NCBI GenBank assembly: GCA_016930895.1
Contig: JAFGFV010000601.1
Span: 1-6,457, forward strand
Direction: 5' to 3'
Source: Spirochaetales bacterium
GTDB lineage: Bacteria > Spirochaetota > Spirochaetia > SZUA-6 > DRHE01
Length of the DNA: 6,457 bases
The notes beneath the pieces are model-generated. The model saw nothing but the letters and a program-made list of their open reading frames with translations, ran no database searches and was not told where the DNA came from. Both the position numbers and the translations under genes were made by a program. Positions 1-5,372 of the stretch are shown here, piece after piece (positions within the stretch are counted from its first letter, which is position 1; each line of letters starts with the position of its first letter).

Positions 1-156
1 CATGGCCAGGATGGCCATGCCGGAGCTGCTCTTGATCAGATCGAACATGTTCTCCACGGTCAGGAACGAGGGATTGATGATCGTGATGACCGCGGCGAAA
101 ACCACGATCACGATCCCCAGGTAGAACTCGTTCTTCTGAAAAACGCGCGACTTCAT
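1..156 (-). CDS. Sugar ABC transporter permease, N-terminal fragment (RbsC/AraH type)
   Basis: This is the first 52 codons of an inner-membrane permease; the rest lies beyond the window edge. The peptide begins MKSRVFQKNEFYLGIV, with a basic cytoplasmic start. A hydrophobic span follows at about residues 12-27, and then the stretch NPSFLTVENMFDLI, which is typical of the BPD_transp_2 permeases that partner RbsA-like ATPases. It would form the membrane channel for the sugar captured by the binding protein encoded upstream. The ATG at 156-154 overlaps the ATPase stop codon (TGA at 155-153) as ATGA, which implies translational coupling. Only a weak G-rich stretch (ACGGGG, about 8 nt upstream) could act as ribosome binding site, consistent with reliance on coupling. 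The family call is firm from sequence style plus context; the substrate is unknown. Confidence 0.85.
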   Translation of the reverse strand, partial: MKSRVFQKNEFYLGIVIVVFAAVITIINPSFLTVENMFDLIKSSSGMAILAM

Positions 157-1670
157 GCCGTTGCCCCGTTGGCCTCACCCGCTCCAATCAAGCCGAGCAA
201 GTCGTCTTCGCTCACCTTGGTGGTGTCAGCGATTGTCTCGATGACCCTGCCGAACTTCATGACCAGGATCCGGTTGCAGTTCTGCAGCACCTCCGGGATC
301 TCATCGGAGATGATGATTATCCCCATTCCCTGGTCGGCCAAGTCCCGAATGGTCTGGTGGATGTTGCGCTTCGACCCGATGTCGATCCCGATGGTGGGTC
401 CGTCGAGGATGAAGATCTTGGGATCCGTGGCCAGCCACTTGGCCAGGACAACGCGCTGCTGGTTTCCCCCGGAAAGGCTGGAGACCGCAGCCTCGGCCGA
501 CGGCGTCTTGATCTGCAGGCCCTCCACCCAGCGATCGATCGCGGCGCTCTTCTGCGTGCTGTCGATCAGTCCCAGTTTGTTGAGGAGCCTCGCGACGATC
601 GTAACGATGATGTTGTTACCGATGGACTGGGTCTCGAACAGACCCTGGGTCAACCGGTCTTCCGGCAGGTAGCTGATACCGTGCCGGGCCGCATCCTTGG
701 GCGAACGGATCCGAACGGGTTTTCCCCCGACCAGGAGCGAGCCGGCATCGGGCCTGTTCAGGCCGAAGATGGCCAGGGCGAGCTCCGTCCTGCCCGAGCC
801 GATCAGCCCTGTGATCCCCAGGATCTCCCCGGCACGCAGCTGGAAGCTCACATCGTGGAACTGCCCCGTCTTCGAGAGATCGCGCGCCTCCAGGAGCGGC
901 GGTTGGCCGGCTTGCGCCTTCGACACGAAGGGGGTATAGGTGATCTTCTGCCCCGTCATGTTGTAGACCAGGGTGTCGTTGTCCAGCTCCGAAGCCTTGT
1001 ACTGACCGACCCGCTTCCCGTCCCGCAGGATCGTGACGTTTTCGGCGATCTCGAACACCTCGCTGAGCTTGTGGCTGACGAACAAACTCGCGACCCCGCT
1101 TCCGCGCAGCCGCTGGATCACCGAGAACAGATGGTCCACCTCCTCCCGGGTCAGAGCCGAGGTCGGCTCGTCCATGATCAGAAGCCGGCAGTCCTTGGTG
1201 AAGGCCCGGGAGATGGCCACAATCTGTCGCTGGGACATGGACAGATTCTCGACGCGCTCGGTCATGTCCAGCTTCTCGCCGATGGCCTCCAGGGCCGCCT
1301 CGGCGATCTCCCGGATCCTCTTCGCGGTGACAACCTTGCTCCCGCTTTCGATGATCTGATTGAAGGAGATGTTCTCCGCCACCGTGAGGTTCGGGTACAG
1401 GGACAGATCCTGGTAGATGATCTCGATGCCCTCGCGGATGGCGTCAATCGCCTGCAGTCTCTCGCATGCCCGACCGCGGATCACGATCTGGCCGCCGTCG
1501 GGCTGGACGACTCCCCCGATGATCTTGATGAGCGTGGACTTGCCGGAGCCGTTCTCACCGACCAGGCAGTGGATCTCTCCCTTTCGGATCGAGAGGCTCA
1601 CGTCGTCGAGGGCGCGCACTCCCACGTAGTTCTTGCAGATGTTCGTTGCTTGAAGGAAATACTCTTCCAT
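153..1670 (-). CDS. Sugar ABC transporter ATP-binding protein, double NBD (RbsA/MglA/XylG type)
   Basis: This 505-residue cytoplasmic ATPase has two fused nucleotide-binding domains, the usual size and layout for CUT2 sugar importers. NBD1 is canonical: Walker A GENGSGKST at 38-46, Q-loop near 86-88 (IYQDLS), signature LSMSQRQ at 143-149, Walker B LLIMDEPT at 163-170 with catalytic Glu168, and switch His200. NBD2 is degenerate: Walker A is GLIGSGRTE at 288-296 (the Lys position is Arg, as usual in this family), signature LSGGNQQ at 399-405 is intact, Walker B reads ILDGPT with Gly424 in place of the catalytic Glu, and the switch region is SDEIPE without His. It should therefore have one hydrolysing site. 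The gene sits 172 bp after the binding protein, behind a terminator, and overlaps the permease by 4 bp. The ATG at 1670 has only a poorly placed AAGG just upstream, but no better start is near. The specific sugar cannot be assigned. Confidence 0.95.
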   Translation of the reverse strand: MEEYFLQATNICKNYVGVRALDDVSLSIRKGEIHCLVGENGSGKSTLIKIIGGVVQPDGGQIVIRGRACERLQAIDAIREGIEIIYQDLSLYPNLTVAENISFNQIIESGSKVVTAKRIREIAEAALEAIGEKLDMTERVENLSMSQRQIVAISRAFTKDCRLLIMDEPTSALTREEVDHLFSVIQRLRGSGVASLFVSHKLSEVFEIAENVTILRDGKRVGQYKASELDNDTLVYNMTGQKITYTPFVSKAQAGQPPLLEARDLSKTGQFHDVSFQLRAGEILGITGLIGSGRTELALAIFGLNRPDAGSLLVGGKPVRIRSPKDAARHGISYLPEDRLTQGLFETQSIGNNIIVTIVARLLNKLGLIDSTQKSAAIDRWVEGLQIKTPSAEAAVSSLSGGNQQRVVLAKWLATDPKIFILDGPTIGIDIGSKRNIHQTIRDLADQGMGIIIISDEIPEVLQNCNRILVMKFGRVIETIADTTKVSEDDLLGLIGAGEANGATA

Positions 1671-1842
1671 ACCTTACAAATCCCGCGGCAGAAGCTATCG
1701 TCTGACCGAAACTGCGCGATCCCAGCCGGCGGAGCGTGTCCGCCAACCACAAAAAAGGTGGTTGAGGGAGGCGATCCCTCAACCACCAGAATACTGCAAC
1801 AAGGGCTCTACCCGCAACCGAGTGGAAGCTCTAGAGCAAGCA
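1671..1842 (-). other. Untranslated spacer between binding-protein and ATPase genes
   Basis: This 172-bp gap inside the transporter operon carries an intrinsic terminator (1751-1787, listed separately) and a short perfect palindrome GCTCTAGAGC at 1828-1837 just after the binding-protein stop. I found no convincing -35/-10 pair on the minus strand between the terminator and the ATPase start, so ATPase expression most likely depends on readthrough. No small coding region was seen. Confidence 0.6.
1751..1787 (-). terminator. Intrinsic terminator inside the ABC operon
   Basis: A perfect 13-bp inverted repeat, GGTGGTTGAGGGA (1757-1769) and TCCCTCAACCACC (1775-1787), encloses a 5-nt loop (1770-1774). 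In minus-strand RNA it is followed directly by six U residues (the A run at 1751-1756), which gives a textbook rho-independent terminator for leftward transcription. It lies about 55 bp after the stop of the binding-protein gene and before the ATPase gene. The likely effect is that most transcripts end after the binding protein, with partial readthrough into ATPase and permease. The hairpin would also protect the 3' end of the short mRNA. There is no T run on the plus-strand side, so it is not bidirectional. Confidence 0.9.
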
Positions 1843-2880
1843 CTACAGCTTGTAGCTTCCGTCGGCGTTGGTCCAATCCTTCAGGTTGTCCACGTTCACG
1901 TCGACCCAGGCCTGGCCGTAGATGATGGGTACGCCTGCCTTGTTGTTCTGGATGATGATCTTCTCATATCCCGGGCGCTTCAGATCCGCTCCCTCGCCGA
2001 CCTTCTCGCCCTTGAGGGACAGGTAGGCCACGTAGGCGGTCGCGTATCCCGCGTCGGCGGGAACCCAGAAGTGGATGGACTTGGCCGCCCCGCTCTTCAG
2101 ATAGTCACCAGCCACCGAAGGCAGGCAGGTGCCGAAGGCGGCCATCTTGCCGATCAGCCCTTTCTCCTCGATGGCCTTGGCCGCGCCGGGCACCGTGCTC
2201 ATGGCGCTGCCCATCACCGTCTTGAGATTAGGATAGGTCTTGATGAGCTCCAGGGTCTTCTCGTAGGCGACCTGCTGGTTCTCCTTCTCTTCGATCCGGT
2301 CGGTGGCCATCTTCAGGTTCGGGTACTTCTCCTTGGCCTGCATGGTTTCACCGTCTACCCACTCGTTGTGGGTGGTGGAGGTCAGATGCCCGACGAAGGG
2401 CTGCCACAGGCCCTCGTAGTTCATCCACTCGGCCATGATATCCATCATGTGCCGCCCGTAGGCGATGTTGTCGAAGGCTTCGACGTCGTAGCTGACCTGG
2501 CGCTGGTTGGACGCTTCGTGGGTGAAGGTCAGAATACCTGCGTCGTTGGCCTTCTTGAAGGTCGGAACGAGGGACTCCGGATCGTTCGGTACCACAAGGA
2601 TCGCGTCCACGCCCTTGGCGATCAGATCCTCGATCAGGGCCACCTGGGCGGCGGGGTCCGCCGTGTCGGCGCCGATCTGGTACGCTCGAACGTCGGGGAA
2701 GTCCTTGTCGAACTCCTCGATCCCTAGGCGCATGTTGTCGAACCAGGCCACGCCCTCGAGCTTGACCACCATGACGATCTCGAACTGCTCCTCACCGGCC
2801 GCGCCCTCTTTGGCGCCTCCGGCGAAGGCCAAGCCTGCCGCAAACCCGAGCAGCAGCACGAGCATGAAGACCTTTTTCAT
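1843..2880 (-). CDS. Periplasmic sugar-binding protein of ABC importer (RhaS/LsrB-like, Peripla_BP_4)
   Basis: This is the extracytoplasmic receptor of the importer, 345 residues from the chosen start. It opens with a classic signal peptide: KK, a hydrophobic core (about residues 4-19) and a signal peptidase I site AFA before GGAKEG. There is no lipobox Cys, so it should be periplasmic and soluble. The mature part shows the type I binding-protein pattern: AAQVALIEDLIAKGVDAILV (a helix and strand), NDPESLVPTFKKANDAGI, then STTHNEWVDGE in the middle and YATAYVAYLSLKG near the end. The layout most resembles the rhamnose- and AI-2-binding branch, but that does not fix the ligand. The start was set at ATG 2880 because GGAGG (2890-2886) lies 5 nt upstream. 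A GTG at 2886-2884 would add two residues but overlaps that GGAGG. It is the first gene of the operon and has its own promoter. Confidence 0.93.
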   Translation of the reverse strand: MKKVFMLVLLLGFAAGLAFAGGAKEGAAGEEQFEIVMVVKLEGVAWFDNMRLGIEEFDKDFPDVRAYQIGADTADPAAQVALIEDLIAKGVDAILVVPNDPESLVPTFKKANDAGILTFTHEASNQRQVSYDVEAFDNIAYGRHMMDIMAEWMNYEGLWQPFVGHLTSTTHNEWVDGETMQAKEKYPNLKMATDRIEEKENQQVAYEKTLELIKTYPNLKTVMGSAMSTVPGAAKAIEEKGLIGKMAAFGTCLPSVAGDYLKSGAAKSIHFWVPADAGYATAYVAYLSLKGEKVGEGADLKRPGYEKIIIQNNKAGVPIIYGQAWVDVNVDNLKDWTNADGSYKL

Positions 2881-2885
2881 ACCCA

Positions 2886-2890
2886 CCTCC
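2886..2890 (-). promoter_or_regulatory. Shine-Dalgarno site that fixes the binding-protein start
   Basis: Minus-strand GGAGG is followed by five bases (TGGGT) and then ATG at 2880-2878, which is near-ideal spacing. The in-frame GTG at 2886-2884 overlaps the GGAGG and so cannot use it. This favours the ATG as the true start and suggests strong translation of the binding protein. Confidence 0.85.
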
Positions 2891-2903
2891 GTTTCTGAGA
2901 TTC

Positions 2904-2919
2904 GAAGAGGATCCTCTTC
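2904..2919. promoter_or_regulatory. Perfect 16-bp palindrome, candidate operator at transporter start site
   Basis: GAAGAGGATCCTCTTC is a perfect inverted repeat centred between 2911 and 2912. It begins about 7 bp downstream of the proposed -10 (2926-2931), so it would cover roughly +1 to +16 of the binding-protein transcript. That is a classic position for repressor blocking, and a LacI-family gene is divergently encoded next door. It lacks the central CpG usual in LacI-family operators. In RNA it could instead form a small 6-bp hairpin with a GATC loop in the leader. No second full copy was seen in the window. Confidence 0.55.
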
Positions 2920-2925
2920 ATGATC

Positions 2926-2954
2926 ACTCTACCCGATAGCCAGCCATCCGTCAA
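2926..2954 (-). promoter_or_regulatory. Sigma70-like promoter for the ABC transporter operon
   Basis: On the minus strand, TTGACG (2954-2949; 5 of 6 consensus) is followed by a 17-bp spacer and TAGAGT (2931-2926; 4 of 6). The predicted start is near 2919, giving a leader of about 39 nt to the ATG at 2880. The DNA upstream of the -35 (about 2955-2995) is richer in A and T than its surroundings, which may help polymerase binding. The call rests on consensus match and spacing alone. Confidence 0.6.
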
Positions 2955-3063
2955 CACGAAAGTTGGATCGTTTGAAGTTCTTTAAGCGGTTTTTCAGTGT
3001 GAGACTCGCCCGGCTGCCTGGCCTGCAGCCCACTACCGAGCCCTCACAGGGGTCGTGGGGGGG
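2955..3063. other. Central part of the divergent intergenic region
   Basis: This stretch lies between the two proposed promoters. It changes from moderately AT-rich (2955-3000) to very GC-rich (3001-3063), ending in a run of seven G residues (3057-3063). A TGTGA half-site at 2998-3002 has no partner for a CRP-like site. Broken complementarity (CCCAC near 3029 with GTGGG near 3056) could give a weak hairpin but would not be transcribed from either promoter. No gene is visible here. Confidence 0.5.
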
Positions 3064-3085
3064 CACTTGTTGACCACTTGTTGAC
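3064..3085 (+). repeat. Perfect tandem 11-bp repeat overlapping the regulator -35
   Basis: The unit CACTTGTTGAC occurs at 3064-3074 and again, with no gap, at 3075-3085. The second copy supplies the first five bases of a perfect -35 hexamer (TTGACA, 3081-3086). Eleven bases is about one helical turn, so both copies present the same face of the helix. The repeat could be a regulator site or a chance slippage duplication. Confidence 0.85.
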
Positions 3086-3109
3086 AGGGTCGCCGAAATC
3101 GGCCATGAT
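3081..3109 (+). promoter_or_regulatory. Sigma70-like promoter for the LacI-family gene
   Basis: A perfect TTGACA (3081-3086) is followed by a 17-bp spacer and CATGAT (3104-3109; 4 of 6 consensus). The predicted start is near 3116, giving a leader of about 75 nt. The spacer holds an inverted repeat GCCGA-AA-TCGGC (3092-3103) that could serve as an autoregulatory site. The upstream tandem copy offers a second TTGACC (3070-3075), but no matching -10 is seen for it. Confidence 0.6.
3092..3103. repeat. Short inverted repeat in the regulator promoter spacer
   Basis: GCCGA (3092-3096) and TCGGC (3099-3103) are separated by AA, giving two 5-bp arms entirely between the -35 and -10. A protein bound here would block polymerase, so autoregulation is possible. 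The arms are short, so chance occurrence in GC-rich DNA is also plausible. It does not resemble the 16-bp palindrome at 2904-2919. Confidence 0.3.
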
Positions 3110-3141
3110 GGAGAGGCATAACAGGGGATCAGATAGTCGAA

Positions 3142-3166
3142 GCGCTGAAGGTCGGATAGGCAGCGC
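3142..3166 (+). repeat. Inverted repeat in the leader of the LacI-family gene
   Basis: GCGCTG (3142-3147) and CAGCGC (3161-3166) could pair as a 6-bp GC-rich stem with a 13-nt loop in the leader RNA, ending 23 nt before the GTG start. A run of seven A residues follows (3172-3178), which is not a terminator on this strand. It may affect mRNA stability or ribosome access; no known riboswitch was recognised. Confidence 0.35.
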
Positions 3167-3189
3167 AGCTAAAAAAACTTCAGGAACTT

Positions 3190-4254
3190 GTGAATTCCAT
3201 GAAGGTACGGATCAAGGATATCGCCGGGCGGGCCAACGTTTCGATCGCCACGGTCTCTCTGGTACTGAACGGCAAACCCGGGGTCAGCTCGCCTACGCGG
3301 CAGAAGATCCTCAAGATCGCCCGGGAGCTCCGGGACGAGCAGCCAGGTACCATGTACGGCAGAAAGGTTCCCAAGGGGACGATCAAGTTCCTGAAGATCG
3401 GCAGGCATGGCCATACGGTCAACCGGGACCACGACGTCTTTATCGCCGATTACGTCGAGGGCCTCTCCCGGGAGGCTCAGGCCAGCGGTTACAACCTGGA
3501 GATCATCCCCTTCATCACGGAACGCGTGGACACGATCGTGGAGAGCATGCGCAAGGCGCATGGGATCGGCCTGGTGGTCCTGGCCACGGAGTTGAGCTAC
3601 CAGAACCTGCTCGCGTTCGCCGAGCTGGACTGCCCGGTCATCGTGATCGACAGCTATTACGAGTTCGTGGATCTGGATTTCGTGGATATGGACAACGCCG
3701 ACTCCGTGTTCCAGATCGTGAGCAATCTCGTGCAGAACGGCCACCGGGACATCGGGTTCCTGCGCAGTCCCATCGAGGTCCAGAATTTCCGGCTCCGGGA
3801 AGCGGCCTTCGTGGCCTCGCTCTCGCACTACGGGATTCCCCGGCAGGATCGATTCATTTTTTCCGTGGACTCCACCTTCGACGGCGCCTACCACGACACC
3901 CTGGCTCTTCTGGAAAACCAAACGGAGCTGCCCACGGCCCTGTTCGCCTCGAACGACATCATGGCCTATGGTTGCATCAAGGCCCTGAAGGAGAGGGGCC
4001 TCAGGATCCCCCAGGACATCTCGATCATCGGCTTCGACGACCTGCCGATGAGCGCAATGATGGATCCACCTCTGACCACCATGCTGGTCAACAAGCGCCG
4101 GATCGGGGAGACCGCCATGAAACTGATGATTTCCAGGCTCGAGACCGATCCCCAGATGCCCGCCATGAAGGTGTTGATCGGCGGCGAGCTGGTGATTCGC
4201 CAGAGCGTGCTGGCCTTGAACCGGATCCAGGAGCCTCACCTCCAGACCCGCTGA
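3190..4254 (+). CDS. LacI/GalR-family transcriptional regulator
   Basis: This 354-residue DNA-binding regulator probably controls the adjacent importer in response to its sugar. The N-terminal helix-turn-helix is clear: IKDIAGRANVSIATVSLVLN at residues 8-27, then GVSSPTRQKILKIA. The C-terminal periplasmic-binding-like sensor domain starts near residue 64 (GTIKFLKI) and shows ADYVEGL, NGHRDIGFL (183-191), TALFASNDIMAYG (249-261) and ISIIGFDDLPMS (278-288), all family hallmarks. The linker (about 47-63) lacks the usual hinge-helix pattern. Two starts are possible: GTG 3190, with AGGAA (3182-3186) 3 nt upstream, or ATG 3199, which gives a family-typical MKVRIKDIA start but is 12 nt from that site. 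I kept GTG with low certainty. The gene is divergent from the transporter and convergent with the peptidase gene, 32 bp apart. Confidence 0.93.
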   Translation: MNSMKVRIKDIAGRANVSIATVSLVLNGKPGVSSPTRQKILKIARELRDEQPGTMYGRKVPKGTIKFLKIGRHGHTVNRDHDVFIADYVEGLSREAQASGYNLEIIPFITERVDTIVESMRKAHGIGLVVLATELSYQNLLAFAELDCPVIVIDSYYEFVDLDFVDMDNADSVFQIVSNLVQNGHRDIGFLRSPIEVQNFRLREAAFVASLSHYGIPRQDRFIFSVDSTFDGAYHDTLALLENQTELPTALFASNDIMAYGCIKALKERGLRIPQDISIIGFDDLPMSAMMDPPLTTMLVNKRRIGETAMKLMISRLETDPQMPAMKVLIGGELVIRQSVLALNRIQEPHLQTR

Positions 4255-4286
4255 GGTCAGGAGGGGGCCAGGCAGCCTCGCGCCGG
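4255..4286. other. Short convergent gap without clear terminator
   Basis: Only 32 bp separate the stop of the LacI-family gene from the stop of the peptidase gene on the other strand. It is G-rich and has no strong hairpin followed by a T run on either strand. Transcripts from the two sides may therefore overlap at their 3' ends. Confidence 0.5.
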
Positions 4287-5372
4287 TCAAATCACGAACT
4301 GGCCGTCTTCCACGACCAGCCGGTCGTCCGCGTAGACCTTGCCGCCGAGGCGCAGGTCCTTGATGATGTCCCAGTGCAGAGCCGAGTCGTTGAGGCCGCC
4401 GCATTCCGCGTAGGACCGCCCCAGGGCAATGTGAACGGTGCCCTGGATCTTCTCGTCGTAGAGGATGTCGTCGCAGAAGGCGTCGAGCTTGGGATTCGTG
4501 CCGAAGCCCAGCTCGCCCACTCTCTTCGCGCCGTCGTCCATGGCGATCAGTCTCTGGAGAAGATCCTGATGCCGGCTTGCGGTGGCGGAAACGATCTCCC
4601 CCTTGCGGAACTCGAGGCGGATGTCTGGGATCAGGATGCCGGCATAGACTCCGGGATGCTCGAAGCTGATGACCCCCTCGGTGCTATCCTCAACCGGAGC
4701 GGTGTACACCTCGCCGCCGGGTATATTGATGTGTCCGTCCTCGACCACGAAGCTCCGCCCCCGGGTGTCCAGGTGGAGCTCCGTGCCCTGCCCTTCGATC
4801 CGGATGCTCGCGCTGCCCTCCAGGGCCTTCTGGATCCGTTGATATCGCCGCGACTCCTCTTCCCAGTCCAGGAGCGCCGCCCCGAAGAACATGTTCATGA
4901 TTGTCTCGAGGCTCCTCTGGGCCTGCTGGGCGAAGCTTTCGTTGGGCACCCGCACCAGCACCCAGCGCGTGCCCCGGGTACGCAAGGCCGCGATGATCCC
5001 GTCGCTTTTCTTGTGCGCCGAGAGCACCTCCGACGAGACGCCCTCGAACTCGAAGGGATTGGTGGCCCCCCGCAGGTCCACGCAGACATCAGCCCACTCC
5101 AGCGCCTGCCGCCACACCTCCGGCACCCAGTCCAGCTGCTCCCGGGAGCCGTGGAGCATCAGGTCCCGCTCCAGGCACGAGGAGCTGAACAGCACCTGCG
5201 GATAGGCCCCGGCCTTCACCGCCTCCCGGTACACGCATCGCACCAGAGGCAGGGTATCGGTTTCGCGCATGATCACCACGACCCGATCTCCCGTCCGGAC
5301 CTCCGTCGAATGGTGCATCAGCACCTCCGCCAGCTGCTGCCAGCGATCCTCAGATTGTCCTCGTGCCGTCAT
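4287..5372 (-). CDS. M29-family metallo-aminopeptidase (AmpS/PepS-like)
   Basis: This 361-residue cytoplasmic protein resembles M29 aminopeptidases, dinuclear-metal enzymes that remove N-terminal amino acids from peptides. Residues matching the known metal-site pattern are present in order: Glu221 (IPGGEVYTAP), Glu287 (VGELGFGTN), His314 and Tyr321 (VHIALGRSYAECGG), and His333 with Asp335 (SALHWDII). From memory, classical members have about 400-415 residues. This one is shorter, partly because the segment between Tyr321 and His333 is compact. The active site looks complete, so an active enzyme is expected, but its substrate is not evident. It starts at ATG 5372-5370, directly after the kinase TGA, with GGGGAG (5385-5380) seven nt upstream inside the kinase gene, so the two are surely co-transcribed. 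Why a peptidase sits in a sugar locus is unclear. Confidence 0.9.
   Translation of the reverse strand: MTARGQSEDRWQQLAEVLMHHSTEVRTGDRVVVIMRETDTLPLVRCVYREAVKAGAYPQVLFSSSCLERDLMLHGSREQLDWVPEVWRQALEWADVCVDLRGATNPFEFEGVSSEVLSAHKKSDGIIAALRTRGTRWVLVRVPNESFAQQAQRSLETIMNMFFGAALLDWEEESRRYQRIQKALEGSASIRIEGQGTELHLDTRGRSFVVEDGHINIPGGEVYTAPVEDSTEGVISFEHPGVYAGILIPDIRLEFRKGEIVSATASRHQDLLQRLIAMDDGAKRVGELGFGTNPKLDAFCDDILYDEKIQGTVHIALGRSYAECGGLNDSALHWDIIKDLRLGGKVYADDRLVVEDGQFVI

Noticed and set aside
357..1925. A 522-codon open frame antisense to the ATPase gene
   Set aside because: It mirrors a well-supported ABC ATPase gene, has low-complexity Asp/Arg/Leu-rich composition, and runs through the terminator hairpin. 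It is a shadow of codon bias.
1762..2727. A 321-codon open frame antisense to the binding-protein gene
   Set aside because: It is antisense to a clear secreted binding protein, its composition is dominated by Val, Gly, Leu and His repeats typical of shadow frames, and it has no domain or ribosome site.
2998..3014. Possible CRP-type site starting TGTGA
   Set aside because: Only the left half is present; the expected TCACA-like half six bases later is missing.
3029..3061. Possible hairpin of CCCAC/CCCT with AGGG/GTGGG
   Set aside because: The arms are broken by unequal bulges, no T run follows on either strand, and neither proposed promoter would transcribe it.
3041..3063. G-quadruplex potential near the seven-G run
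   Set aside because: There are too few separate G runs of three or more within a short distance to make a convincing four-run motif.
3169..4404. A 411-codon open frame antisense to the LacI-family gene
   Set aside because: The opposite strand encodes an unmistakable LacI-family protein. This frame also crosses into the peptidase gene and shows no family motif.
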